Of a stretch of DNA of 64,000 nt, positions 30,986 to 40,039 are shown in pieces; positions within the stretch are counted from its first letter, which is position 1; each line of letters opens with the position of its first letter. A program made the position numbers and the translations under genes. This stretch comes from UBA1672 sp033851915. GTDB taxonomy: Bacteria > Pseudomonadota > Alphaproteobacteria > Micavibrionales > Micavibrionaceae. The stretch spans positions 1-64,000 of the forward strand of contig JAWSVM010000011.1 in NCBI GenBank assembly GCA_033851915.1, given 5' to 3'. The notes beneath the pieces were generated by a model that saw nothing but the letters and a program-made list of their open reading frames with translations, did not search any database and was not told where the DNA came from.

Positions 30986-31804
30986 ATGAATGATCTGATG
31001 AAGGGTAAAAGAGGCCTTGTAATGGGCGTTGCCAATGACCACTCAATTGCGTGGGGCATGGCCAGTGCATTGCATAAGGCGGGCGCAGAATTAGCCTTTA
31101 CCTATCAGGGAGATGCTTTTGGTAAACGTGTGAAGCCATTGGCCGCCAGCGTTGGTGCAGATATTGTGATTGATTGTGATGCATCAAATGAAGATGATCT
31201 TGATAATGTGTTTAATATCCTGGAAGAAAAATGGGGTAAAATTGACTTCATTATTCATGCGATTGCGTTTTCTAATAAGGATGAGCTTCAGGGGCGTTAT
31301 GTTGATACAAGTCTGGACAATTTTTTAATGACGATGCATATATCGTGTTTCTCTTTCACATCTGTTATGCGCCGTGCAAAAGAGTTAATGACTGATGGCG
31401 GATCCGCTGTGACGCTGACCTATTATGGTTCTCAGAAGGTTATGCCGAATTATAATGTTATGGGTGTTGCAAAAGCTGCGCTGGAGGCTTCCGTACGCTA
31501 TCTTGCTGCTGATCTAGGGCCAAGCGAGGATGGTAAATCCGGCATTCGTGTGAATGCAATTTCTGCAGGACCGATGCGCACCCTTGCTGGTGCGGTTATT
31601 GGTGGTGCACGTAAAACATACAAATACAGTAAATTAACTGCGCCGTTGCGTCGCCCTGTTGAGCTTGATGAGCTTGGCGGTACTGCGCTTTATCTGCTGT
31701 CCGATCTATCAACGGCCGTTACAGGTGAAACGCATTATGTTGACTGTGGCTATAATGCCGTTGGTATGATTCCGCATGATAAGATTGAAGAAATGGCTGG
31801 GTAA
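30986..31804 (+). CDS. fabI: Enoyl-ACP reductase (NADH), FabI
   Basis: 272 aa from ATG 30986 (AAGGAT upstream). GLVMGVANDHSIAWGMASALHKAGAELAFTYQG is the nucleotide-binding beginning. The catalytic tyrosine and lysine are in YNVMGVAKAALEASVRYLAADLG (Y-x6-K), with a second tyrosine in TYYGSQK. SAGPMRTLAGAVIGG is the flexible substrate loop region. It completes each elongation cycle and is the target of triclosan-type inhibitors. It may start at 30998 instead. Confidence 0.96.
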   Translation: MNDLMKGKRGLVMGVANDHSIAWGMASALHKAGAELAFTYQGDAFGKRVKPLAASVGADIVIDCDASNEDDLDNVFNILEEKWGKIDFIIHAIAFSNKDELQGRYVDTSLDNFLMTMHISCFSFTSVMRRAKELMTDGGSAVTLTYYGSQKVMPNYNVMGVAKAALEASVRYLAADLGPSEDGKSGIRVNAISAGPMRTLAGAVIGGARKTYKYSKLTAPLRRPVELDELGGTALYLLSDLSTAVTGETHYVDCGYNAVGMIPHDKIEEMAG

Positions 31805-31814
31805 TTTCCCAGGC

Positions 31815-32561
31815 CTAATGCACCACAAAGATACCTTCCTTTAACACATCCGGTGTATCACTGAAAAAACCATCAACGCCCCAGCTTTGCAGGAGGCGGG
31901 CTTGGTCGGGTTCGTTTACGGTGTAGGCGAGGATTGGCTTTTCTAGATCCAATATATCCTCAACTTGTGCACGGTTGACCGTTGCCGCATTGATGTTGAT
32001 TGCCGAAACTTGCAAATATTTCACAAGATCTTCCCAGTTTTCTGGCCATTCCTTAGGCAATAATAGGCCTCGATGCCAATCTTCGGCTATATCGGCCGCC
32101 GTTTCCAGACTAACATGCTGGAAAGAGGATATGAGAAGGCGATCATGATCGTCCCAAATAGTTGATAATAAATCGAGGGCGACCTCTGCTGTTTCTTTTT
32201 CGCGTCCGGGGCAGGGTTTAATTTCTAAATTCAGGCCAAGGTCACGCTCCAACAAGACATCTATAACTTCTTCAAGGGTAGGGACTTGAATACCTGCGAA
32301 ACTTTCACCATACCAACTGCCGCATTCCAGCTCTCTGATTTCTTCAAGTGTTTTATCCGCAACGTTACCGCTGCCGTTTGTTGTGCGGTCTAATGTATCA
32401 TCATGGAAGATGATTGGAATTTCGTCTTTGGTGATTTTTACGTCCAGTTCCACCCATTCAATGCCCATATCCGCGGCAGTGTGAATACCTTCCAACGTAT
32501 TTTCAGGCGCATAGCCCGCGCATCCACGATGACCGATTATTTTAGGAAGTTTTAAGGGCAT
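31815..32561 (-). CDS. Glycerophosphodiester phosphodiesterase
   Basis: 248 aa from ATG 32561 (a TTG at 32570 is an upstream alternative). HRGCAGYAPENTLEGIHTAADMGIEWVELDVKITKDEIPIIFHDDTLDRTTNGSG holds both catalytic His and the metal-binding E-x-D of the GDPD family (PF03009); later NLEIKP and DGFFSDTPDVL. No signal peptide, so a cytoplasmic UgpQ-type enzyme hydrolysing glycerophosphodiesters to glycerol 3-phosphate. Convergent with fabI, 10 bases apart. Confidence 0.94.
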   Translation of the reverse strand: MPLKLPKIIGHRGCAGYAPENTLEGIHTAADMGIEWVELDVKITKDEIPIIFHDDTLDRTTNGSGNVADKTLEEIRELECGSWYGESFAGIQVPTLEEVIDVLLERDLGLNLEIKPCPGREKETAEVALDLLSTIWDDHDRLLISSFQHVSLETAADIAEDWHRGLLLPKEWPENWEDLVKYLQVSAININAATVNRAQVEDILDLEKPILAYTVNEPDQARLLQSWGVDGFFSDTPDVLKEGIFVVH

Positions 32562-32613
32562 CTCTCTCAAGCTTTCTGCTCTAGTAACGTTGTAGAATTA
32601 TACTAACATAAAT

Positions 32614-34734
32614 TTATTCAAAATCAGGCTGAAGCTCACTAAGCTCATGCTCTTCTTGCTCTACAGAAGGGGCCGGATTTTTACTGTTACTTATTTTTTC
32701 AGTCCACGCACTCGCTATACTATTTGCTACCGTGCTTTTAGAGGCAAGCTTTTCATTAATTGTGATAACAGAGGGAAACTCATTCAGGTCAATACGCGGA
32801 ATATTTACGATGTCCGCGCCTTTTCGTTTTGAAAATTGCGTAATGTAATTGTTGGCTTTACGCGCTACAAAACTTGGCACACCATCTGATTTTAATTGAT
32901 CTTGCACATGTGCAACTTCATCATTAATTTGCGTTTGCAGTCTTTGTGCACGTTCATCTTGTCCGTTTATGTCACCATAGAACCCGGATTTTACTTTTGT
33001 CAGTTCAACCGCGGTATAGCCAATTTTATAGATTGATGGAGCGATGCTGTGCAGCTCTTGCCCATCCTGAACGGCTCTAGGCATAAAGGGCTCTTTCAGT
33101 GGCTCAATTTCTTCCATAACAAATTTAACGCCAGTATCACCGGAAATTGCAGCAATTAGAACGTCATCTTCAGTAGGTTCTATACCTTTATTTTCCAATT
33201 TCTTACGCGCAATATCCAAACCCGATTCTAAATCGTAAACGCTAGGCAGTGTTATAGGATATTCAATTGCTTTTTCATTATTCCCTGATGTATATGATTC
33301 ATCTGCCTTCTGAAGATCATTCAGCATACTTTTCTTTGCATTATAGCCCGATGTGTCAGACGACATTGTTTCAATATCACTGGTCATGGTTTCTATTGTT
33401 TTTTTAATTGCTCGGTTTTGTATTGCCGGATCTGTTGTTGGAGACACACGCCCCAATTGCCCTGACAAATATTCAATAGTTCCGGCAGAAAGTTGATCGA
33501 ATGCTTTTCCGCCACGCGCAACAACCATAACATCAATGGCTGCTTGCATATCTTGCATAAGCTCATGCGGCGTGACATTTGTTGGATAGCCGAGCGATGC
33601 TCTGTTTGCCTCTTTTTGTTCATAGACAGCCTTTTGTATGTCGCACCATTCATCAACATTCAAAGCCGCTGATAGATTCGGGATTAAGCCATCAATACCT
33701 TTTAAAGCGCTAATTGCACCACCTGCAGATCCCGCTGCCTCTGCAACGTTTAGGTTTTCAGGATTAAAGACCATTTCCGTCGCGGAATATTTTGCGCGGG
33801 TGTAATATTGCTGCGCTTCATCTTTTTTCATCGCTTCTATATTGTAACCAACAGGCGCGCGCGCCTTAATCGCATCGTCGCCGGAATGCGCAATAGAATG
33901 GAGGAGGGAGCTGATCCCCATTTGCGCAGTACCTTCCGATAATGCATCAGGCAAAACATCAATGCTGTCCACACCGGCTTTGATCGCGGCTAAATATATT
34001 TGCGGGGCATGTCCATATGTATTGTGCATATGAAGATCTATTTCTTGCTCTGGAAAATCTTGTTTCAGCATTTGGATAATATCTGCCATAAACTCAGGGC
34101 TTGTAATGACACCATTCGCATTCTTGATATAGATATCCTCATGTCCACACTCGATACCTTCGCGGACAAAGTTTTTATATTCTTCTAGAATTTCATCCTT
34201 GCGCTCTAGGGTGTCAGGATTTTCTTGTATCACGAGTGCTAGCTTAACTTTTGCTTCAACACCTCTTTCGGCGGCTTTTTCTTTGACCATAGCAGGAATA
34301 CTGCTCATCATATTGATGTCGTTCATCGCATGAAAATTTTGAAAGACATTTACGCCGGCATCAAGGTGCTTACCGACATTGGCTTCTAATACATCGGCAG
34401 GCTGTCTTGAATATGAGGTGCCACATTCACCGCGCCATAATGCTGTGATTTCTTTTATGCCTTGATCTTGAAAATGCCCACCGACAGAGTTCATCAGTTC
34501 AAAAGGTTGTCTGTTATATTTCGTTGGTAAATCTGTAAATGTACCGCCCATTGCTTGCACAGAGTCGATGCCATAATTACCCACATTTGCATAAGCTTGA
34601 TTCATCTCGTCTGCCGGAACGCGGGTTCCGTGATTTGATTGCCAACCATCGCGCGCAGTGAAATTCAATTTCACAGGATTTGAGTTAATATATGCTTGCT
34701 GATTTTCAGTTTGTGACATTTTACTATTACTCAT
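32614..34734 (-). CDS. Divergent stand-alone carboxyltransferase (pyruvate carboxylase/oxaloacetate decarboxylase-like TIM barrel)
   Basis: 706 aa. FTARDGWQSNHGTRVP, IYIKNANGVITSPEFMADII, EIDLHMHNTYGHAPQIYLAAIKAGVDSIDVLPDALSEGTAQ correspond to the HMGL-like carboxyltransferase blocks of PycB/OadA (RDG-Q-S; IKDMAGLL; LHTHDT-G; AD-VD-A---AGGTSQ), keeping the metal-ligand Asp, Lys and HxH. The cofactor-adjacent block is altered (SEGTAQ for AGGTSQ). There is no biotin carboxylase domain and no AMKM-type biotinyl site; the C-terminal half (about residues 470-706) is unlike a BCCP domain. No partner subunit is adjacent. It may use another biotin protein in trans or do a different aldol-type reaction; this cannot be settled here. 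Confidence 0.7.
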   Translation of the reverse strand: MSNSKMSQTENQQAYINSNPVKLNFTARDGWQSNHGTRVPADEMNQAYANVGNYGIDSVQAMGGTFTDLPTKYNRQPFELMNSVGGHFQDQGIKEITALWRGECGTSYSRQPADVLEANVGKHLDAGVNVFQNFHAMNDINMMSSIPAMVKEKAAERGVEAKVKLALVIQENPDTLERKDEILEEYKNFVREGIECGHEDIYIKNANGVITSPEFMADIIQMLKQDFPEQEIDLHMHNTYGHAPQIYLAAIKAGVDSIDVLPDALSEGTAQMGISSLLHSIAHSGDDAIKARAPVGYNIEAMKKDEAQQYYTRAKYSATEMVFNPENLNVAEAAGSAGGAISALKGIDGLIPNLSAALNVDEWCDIQKAVYEQKEANRASLGYPTNVTPHELMQDMQAAIDVMVVARGGKAFDQLSAGTIEYLSGQLGRVSPTTDPAIQNRAIKKTIETMTSDIETMSSDTSGYNAKKSMLNDLQKADESYTSGNNEKAIEYPITLPSVYDLESGLDIARKKLENKGIEPTEDDVLIAAISGDTGVKFVMEEIEPLKEPFMPRAVQDGQELHSIAPSIYKIGYTAVELTKVKSGFYGDINGQDERAQRLQTQINDEVAHVQDQLKSDGVPSFVARKANNYITQFSKRKGADIVNIPRIDLNEFPSVITINEKLASKSTVANSIASAWTEKISNSKNPAPSVEQEEHELSELQPDFE

Positions 34735-34832
34735 AACACCCTATTATTATTTGTTTTTAATGTTTCCATATTGCTTACTCAGTATATTAGAAAGGCCGCA
34801 TTCAGTGCAACTTTGTTTGTATGGTTATAAAT

Positions 34833-34861
34833 AAAAGCCGAAGAAATAACCCTCGGCTTTT
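34833..34861 (-). terminator. Rho-independent terminator of pnp
   Basis: A perfect 9-bp stem (34833-34841 with 34853-34861) and an 11-nt loop lie 24 bases past the pnp stop; on the minus strand the stem is followed by TTTTATTTAT-like U-rich sequence. It ends the pnp transcript. Confidence 0.8.
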
Positions 34862-34884
34862 ACAAATTCTGAATTTAAGTGGGA

Positions 34885-37023
34885 TTAACCAGCAGCTTGT
34901 GCGTCGGCATCATCATCTTGGAATATTTCGCCAGTTTCCTGATCAACACGCTTCATGGAAAGTTTAACTTTACCGCGGTTATCAACACCAGTTAGAAGCA
35001 CTTTAACTTCATCACCTTCGTTGATGACATCAGTTGTTTTCGCAACACGGTGATCGGCTAGCTCGGAGATGTGAACAAGGCCGTCTTTCGCGCCCATGAA
35101 GTTCACGAATGCACCGAAATCAACACATTTCACAACTTTACCAGTATAAACAACGCCAACTTCCGGCTCATCAGTGATTGCTTTAATCATCGCAATCGCT
35201 TTTTCGATTGATTCAGAGTTTGTAGCAGCAATCTTGATTGTACCATCATCGTTGATGTCAATTTTAGTTTCAGTAACTTCGATCATCTCACGGATCACTT
35301 TACCGCCTGTACCAATCACTTCACGGATTTTGTCCGTTGGGATTTGGATAGAAACGATTTGCGGTGCATTTGCATTCAGCTCGCCACGACCTTCTGTAAG
35401 GGCTTTCGCCATTTCATCAAGGATGTGTAGACGACCTTCTTTAGCTTGTTCCAGCGCAACTTTCATGATTTCTTGTGTGATAGATGTGATTTTGATGTCC
35501 ATCTGAAGGGCAGTGATACCATTTTCAGTACCAGCCACTTTGAAGTCCATATCACCAAGATGATCTTCATCACCAAGGATGTCAGATAGAACGGCAAAGT
35601 CATCGCCTTCTTTAATCAAGCCCATCGCGATACCCGCAACAGCTTGTTTAAGTGGCACACCAGCATCCATAAGCGCCAGAGACGTACCACAGACAGTTGC
35701 CATAGAAGATGAACCGTTACTCTCTGTAATTTCAGAAACAGAGCGCATTGTGTACGGAAATTCTTCTGCAGATGGCAATAGTGGGTGCAATGAACGCCAT
35801 GCCAATTTACCATGTCCGATCTCACGACGACCCGGAGGGCCCATACGACCAGCTTCACCAACAGAATATGGAGGGAAGTTATAGTGTAGCAAGAAACGTT
35901 CTTTATATTCACCGTCAAGTGCATCAATGATTTGTTCATCTTGACCAGTACCCAATGTTACAACAACAAGAGCTTGTGTCTCGCCGCGTGTAAACAAACA
36001 TGAACCATGTGTACGTGAAAGAATACCGACTTCGGCAACGATTGGACGAACTGTTTTTGTGTCACGCTCATCAATACGCTTACCTGTTTTAAGGATGTTT
36101 CCACGAACAACGTCTGCTTCCAATGATTTGAACTTGGAAGAGATAACGGCTTTATCAATACCGCTTTCTTCATCTGTGAAGGCTTCGATTGCTGCTGTGC
36201 GCGCTGCACCTACGGCATCTTGACGTTCCATTTTGTCGGTAAGGGCATATGCTTTTTCAACATCTTTAGCGAACTTCTTCTTAAGAGCATCCGCCATTTT
36301 TGTGATGTGTGCAGGTGTTTCAGGAATGTCCCACATGTCCTTGGCACACATTTCAGCCAAATCAATGATACCATCGATAACGCTTTGATATGCTTTGTGA
36401 CCGGCATCAACCGCGCCAAGCATGATTTCTTCAGAAAGCTCTGATGCTTCTGATTCAACCATCAAAACACCTTCTTTTGTTCCTGCAACAACAAGATCAA
36501 GATCCATGTCTTTAATTTCGTACATTGGTGGGTTGATGATGTATTCACCATCTTTATAGCTGACGCGCGCGCCGCCAATCGGGCCCATGAACGGGATACC
36601 TGAAATTGTAAGAGCGGCAGATGCGCCGATCATTGCAATCATGTCTGGGTCATTTTCAAGGTCATGAGAAACAACCGTACACACAACCTGAACTTCATTT
36701 AAGAAGCCTTTAGGGAAGAGTGGACGAATTGGACGGTCAATTAAGCGTGATGTTAGTGTTTCTTTTTCGCTTGGACGTGCTTCACGTTTGAAAAAGCCAC
36801 CCGGGATTTTACCCGCAGAGTATGTTTTTTCTTGGTAGAATACTGATAGCGGGAAGAAGTCTTGCCCTTCTTTGATGTTTTTCGAGCCTGTAACGGCACA
36901 AAGAACGGATGTTTCACCCATTGTTACTAATACTGCGCCATCAGCTTGACGTGCAATTTTACCTGTTTCCAGTGTTAGTGTTTTACCGGCAAAATCAATT
37001 TCTTTTTTATATATGTTAAACAT
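34885..37023 (-). CDS. pnp: Polyribonucleotide nucleotidyltransferase (PNPase)
   Basis: 712 aa, the usual length. Two RNase PH-like domains (residues about 10-145 and 310-540; GGFFKREARPSEKETLTSRLIDRPIRPLFPKGF and YNFPPYSVGEAGRMGPPGRREIGHGKLAWRSL), then a KH domain (IREVIGTGGKVIREMIEVTETKIDINDDGTIKIA) and an S1 domain (GVVYTGKVVKCVDFGAFVNFMGAKDGLVHISELA). It degrades RNA phosphorolytically from the 3' end. Normally follows rpsO directly; here gpmA and a small gene on the other strand intervene. Confidence 0.98.
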   Translation of the reverse strand: MFNIYKKEIDFAGKTLTLETGKIARQADGAVLVTMGETSVLCAVTGSKNIKEGQDFFPLSVFYQEKTYSAGKIPGGFFKREARPSEKETLTSRLIDRPIRPLFPKGFLNEVQVVCTVVSHDLENDPDMIAMIGASAALTISGIPFMGPIGGARVSYKDGEYIINPPMYEIKDMDLDLVVAGTKEGVLMVESEASELSEEIMLGAVDAGHKAYQSVIDGIIDLAEMCAKDMWDIPETPAHITKMADALKKKFAKDVEKAYALTDKMERQDAVGAARTAAIEAFTDEESGIDKAVISSKFKSLEADVVRGNILKTGKRIDERDTKTVRPIVAEVGILSRTHGSCLFTRGETQALVVVTLGTGQDEQIIDALDGEYKERFLLHYNFPPYSVGEAGRMGPPGRREIGHGKLAWRSLHPLLPSAEEFPYTMRSVSEITESNGSSSMATVCGTSLALMDAGVPLKQAVAGIAMGLIKEGDDFAVLSDILGDEDHLGDMDFKVAGTENGITALQMDIKITSITQEIMKVALEQAKEGRLHILDEMAKALTEGRGELNANAPQIVSIQIPTDKIREVIGTGGKVIREMIEVTETKIDINDDGTIKIAATNSESIEKAIAMIKAITDEPEVGVVYTGKVVKCVDFGAFVNFMGAKDGLVHISELADHRVAKTTDVINEGDEVKVLLTGVDNRGKVKLSMKRVDQETGEIFQDDDADAQAAG

Positions 37024-37254
37024 TCAATATGTTTCCTCTTTAGTATTGGTTTTAATCACTTTCGCACATGCAAAAGTGACATATTATTTGTTTCGAAGCC
37101 GTTTGAAAGGTCTTCGGTGGACTGTTAAAAGCAGACGTTATTTCTGCCTTTAATTGTCAACCGGAAGCCACAACAAATTACAGCTTTGCAAACGCGTATA
37201 GACATGCCACTATCTGCCACGAAAGTCAATCAATTCATTCTATTAGGAGTTTTT
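37024..37254. promoter_or_regulatory. Divergent pnp/gpmA upstream region with leader hairpins
   Basis: 231 bp between pnp (minus) and gpmA (plus). It has a hairpin TCACTTT-N10-AAAGTGA near 37058-37081 and a GCAGA/TCTGC hairpin (37131-37135 with 37143-37147) that on the minus strand is followed by TTTT. In the minus direction these lie in the likely pnp 5' leader. In E. coli the pnp leader forms a stem cut by RNase III and used for autoregulation; the same might apply here by inference. AGGAG at 37244-37248 is the gpmA ribosome site. Confidence 0.4.
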
Positions 37255-37878
37255 ATGTCGCATTATCTTGTTCTTCTACGCCATGGTCAAAGCGAGTGGA
37301 ATCTTGCTAATAAATTTACTGGTTTTCATGATGTTGATTTAACCGAGCAGGGCGAGACTGAGGCCAAGACCGCAGGCGTAATGTTAAAAGAGGCCGGCAT
37401 AAAATTTGACCAAGTATTCAGCTCCACCCAAATTCGTGCCAATCGCACTGCAGAAATTATGCTGAACGAAGCAGGGCAGAGTGAATTGTTCGATACGATG
37501 GTACGCCACCCGCACCTACGGGAGCGTGATTATGGTGATCTAACAGGGTTGGATAAAGATGAAACGCGTGAAAAGTATGGCGCAGATCAAGTTCATATCT
37601 GGCGCAGATCCTATGATGTTTCTCCTCCGGGCGGTGAATGTTTGCAAGATGTGGTTGAAAACCGTGTGCGTCCATATTTCACCGAGAACATAAAACCTCT
37701 ATTGGATGCGGGTAAGAACGTTCTAATCGCCGCGCATGGCAATAGCTTACGGGCTACGTTGATTACTCTGGGCGTTGAAACACCGGAAACAATTAATGAT
37801 GCTGAATTTCCAACGGGCAAGCCTTTGATCTTTGAAATGGAGAATGGTGAAATTAAAAAGCGATATTTTTTGGATTAA
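37255..37878 (+). CDS. gpmA: 2,3-bisphosphoglycerate-dependent phosphoglycerate mutase
   Basis: 207 aa from ATG 37255, preceded by TAGGAG; the frame is open 23 codons further up but those are not protein-like. LLRHGQSEWN has the catalytic phospho-histidine; ERDYGDLTGLDKDETREKYG and LIAAHGNSLRATL hold the other active-site residues. The short form found in many alphaproteobacteria. It interconverts 3- and 2-phosphoglycerate in glycolysis. Opposite to pnp and rpsO. Confidence 0.95.
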   Translation: MSHYLVLLRHGQSEWNLANKFTGFHDVDLTEQGETEAKTAGVMLKEAGIKFDQVFSSTQIRANRTAEIMLNEAGQSELFDTMVRHPHLRERDYGDLTGLDKDETREKYGADQVHIWRRSYDVSPPGGECLQDVVENRVRPYFTENIKPLLDAGKNVLIAAHGNSLRATLITLGVETPETINDAEFPTGKPLIFEMENGEIKKRYFLD

Positions 37879-37943
37879 GTTTGAAATAATATGAATGCTT
37901 TGTTACCATATTGCAAATATATACAAAATTAAGGGAGTGAATT

Positions 37944-38309
37944 GTGGAACATCATACAGTTGATACAATAGAAGTTACGAATAGTCTTCAATATAGCGCG
38001 GCAAAAGAAGAGCAACACGAGAGACAAGCTCAGTATTCCGGGTTTGATCAGGACTGGGATAAACTGAATAAAGGTAGTTTTGGGGTACTTAATATGTTCA
38101 CTAAGGTTGGCGGCTTTATTAGTTCACTTCCTGGCTATAAGCAGCTTAATGAATTTATGGATAGCAAGGTGGAACAGACAGAGGGAACTCCTGAGAATTT
38201 TCACAAGAAGGGGCGTGAACAGGATGCCGCGATAGAAGTATATGAAGAAGCACATCCTGATGATGTCATTACTTATTTAGAGCCACGCGCTGATACTCTA
38301 GAAGCGTAA
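37944..38309 (+). CDS. Hypothetical protein, 121 aa, GTG start
   Basis: 121 aa from GTG 37944, with AGGGAG six bases upstream. Acidic and hydrophilic, with one short hydrophobic patch (FGVLNMFTKVGGFISSLPGY). No family recognised. It follows gpmA by 65 bp on the same strand and ends 26 bases before the bidirectional terminator at 38336-38360. It may be lineage-specific, as nothing of the kind normally lies between rpsO and pnp. Confidence 0.6.
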   Translation: MEHHTVDTIEVTNSLQYSAAKEEQHERQAQYSGFDQDWDKLNKGSFGVLNMFTKVGGFISSLPGYKQLNEFMDSKVEQTEGTPENFHKKGREQDAAIEVYEEAHPDDVITYLEPRADTLEA

Positions 38310-38335
38310 AAAGCGTAAAAATATTTAAGCATAAA

Positions 38336-38360
38336 AAAAGGCTCCGATTGGGAGCCTTTT
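38336..38360. terminator. Bidirectional terminator between the 121-aa gene and rpsO
   Basis: A perfect 10-bp stem AAAAGGCTCC/GGAGCCTTTT (38336-38345 with 38351-38360) and a 5-nt loop, flanked by A and T runs on both sides. It can stop both the rightward transcript of the 121-aa gene and the leftward rpsO transcript, so pnp is not cotranscribed with rpsO. Confidence 0.88.
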
Positions 38361-38384
38361 GTAATTCTGTATTGTCTCGCAAGA

Positions 38385-38654
38385 TTAACGACGAATACCA
38401 AGTGCTTTAATTAGATCTTGATAGCCTTGCTCATTCTTGGATTTAAGATAATCAAGAAGCTTACGACGTTTTGCAACCATTGCTAAAAGACCACGACGGC
38501 TGTGGAAGTCTTTTTTGTGAACTTGCATGTGCTCTGAAAGCTCTGAAATACGTGTGGTTAGAATAGCAACTTGAACTTCCGGTGAACCCGTATCTTCTTT
38601 GTCTCTTGCATATTCTTTAATAATTTTTGCCTTTTGGGCTGTTTCCATTGACAT
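38385..38654 (-). CDS. rpsO: 30S ribosomal protein S15
   Basis: 89 aa, exact family size. TGSPEVQVAILTTRISELSEHMQVHKKDFHSRRGLLAMVAKRRKLLDYLKSKN is the S15 signature. It binds 16S rRNA helices 20-22 early in 30S assembly. Last gene of the leftward rimP-to-rpsO cluster. Confidence 0.99.
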   Translation of the reverse strand: MSMETAQKAKIIKEYARDKEDTGSPEVQVAILTTRISELSEHMQVHKKDFHSRRGLLAMVAKRRKLLDYLKSKNEQGYQDLIKALGIRR

Positions 38655-38684
38655 GGCATTTTCCTTTTCAAATATCTTTTTGTT

Positions 38685-39620
38685 TTACATGTTAAATACA
38701 CGAACTGGTTTTACGTCAGCTCTTGTTTGTTCAATCAGTGCAACGGGTGCATCATCATGCGTGGCAAGAGCGATAGTGCTTTCTTTACTGCCAAGGCCAA
38801 CTTTCGTAAGACGTTCGAAATCTGGTCTGGAAACAAAGCTAAGCGCCTGTCCATTGCGAATTTTTGCTGTTTCTTCCTCTTTCAAATCAAGAGCCGGGAT
38901 ATCGTCCAGCACAATTTGTAAGGGCAACAAATACTCACTTCGGGCAGATAAATAGTCCATATCACTCAAAATGTCTAGTGAAATCGCATCTTTTGCGGTG
39001 AAATTCCCTACTTTTTCGCGGCGCAACGCCGAGATGAAGCCTTTTGTACCCAAATCATTGCCTATATCACGGGCAAGGGAGCGCACATATGTGCCTTTTC
39101 CGCAGGTCATTGTGAAGTCCGCATCGTCCTTGCGCGCTTCTAGTAATTCGAGTTCTTCGATATAAACCGTGCGCGGCTTTAGCTCCGGTATATCGCCGTC
39201 ACGGGCAATATCATAGGCACGCTCACCGTTGATTTTAATAGCAGAAAAGTTGGGCGGTATCTGCTGTATCTCGCCTGTATATTGACCAAGTAGGGCGGTT
39301 ATGTCTTCTGCTGTTGGGCGATGGTCGGATGTGGCAATCACTTTGCCTTCCATATCATCCGTATTACGTTGCTCGCCCCATTGAATGGTGAAGTGATAGG
39401 TTTTAATATCATCCTGCGCGAAAGAAATCGTCTTGGTTGCCTCCCCCACTGCGATAGGGAGAACGCCAGTGGCCAATGGATCCAGCGTTCCGGCATGCCC
39501 AATTTTCTGCGCGTTAAGGATACGCCGCACTTTACCAATGGCTTGTGTTGAGGTCATACCATAGGGCTTATCAAGATTGATCCAGCCTGAAATATGATCA
39601 CCTTTTTTCTTACGTGCCAC
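38685..39620 (-). CDS. truB: tRNA pseudouridine-55 synthase
   Basis: 311 aa. GWINLDKPYGMTSTQAIGKVRRILNAQKIGHAGTLDPLATGVLPIAVGEATK contains the catalytic Asp (GTLDP). It makes pseudouridine 55 in the T loop of tRNAs. Lies between rbfA (5 bases) and rpsO (30 bases), the common order. Confidence 0.98.
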   Translation of the reverse strand: MARKKKGDHISGWINLDKPYGMTSTQAIGKVRRILNAQKIGHAGTLDPLATGVLPIAVGEATKTISFAQDDIKTYHFTIQWGEQRNTDDMEGKVIATSDHRPTAEDITALLGQYTGEIQQIPPNFSAIKINGERAYDIARDGDIPELKPRTVYIEELELLEARKDDADFTMTCGKGTYVRSLARDIGNDLGTKGFISALRREKVGNFTAKDAISLDILSDMDYLSARSEYLLPLQIVLDDIPALDLKEEETAKIRNGQALSFVSRPDFERLTKVGLGSKESTIALATHDDAPVALIEQTRADVKPVRVFNM

Positions 39621-39625
39621 AGTCG

Positions 39626-40033
39626 TTATTCCTCAGGAGAGTCTTCATCGTCAGATTTGCGAACATCACGTAGTAGATTTTCGATGTGTTGTGCCTCATC
39701 AAAAGATGTATCGGTTACGAATTTAACTTTAGGTGTGAATTTTAGATTAGATGAGCGTCCGATTTCTTTTTGAAACACATGCGCTTGTTCATTTAGAGCA
39801 GGGAGGAGTTCATCCATGCTGTCCCCATTAATAGACATAACATAAGCACGTGCATGCTTTAGATCAGGGGAAGGACGGACTTCCGAAACGATAATCATAT
39901 TAGACTTATTCAGTAACATTTCATTACTGAAATGGCCACGTTGCAATGTTTCAGACAAAATATGCCTGAGTTGTTCACCGACGCGAAGCATCCGTTGTGA
40001 TGGATCATTACTGTTTGTTTTACGATTTTTCAT
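39626..40033 (-). CDS. rbfA: Ribosome-binding factor A
   Basis: 135 aa. QRMLRVGEQLRHILSETLQRGHF and VSEVRPSPDLKHARAYVMSINGD, with the KH-like fold pattern of RbfA, and an acidic C-terminal tail (KSDDEDSPEE). It acts in 16S rRNA 5'-end maturation of 30S subunits. Six bases after infB. Confidence 0.96.
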   Translation of the reverse strand: MKNRKTNSNDPSQRMLRVGEQLRHILSETLQRGHFSNEMLLNKSNMIIVSEVRPSPDLKHARAYVMSINGDSMDELLPALNEQAHVFQKEIGRSSNLKFTPKVKFVTDTSFDEAQHIENLLRDVRKSDDEDSPEE

Positions 40034-40039
40034 GGCAGA

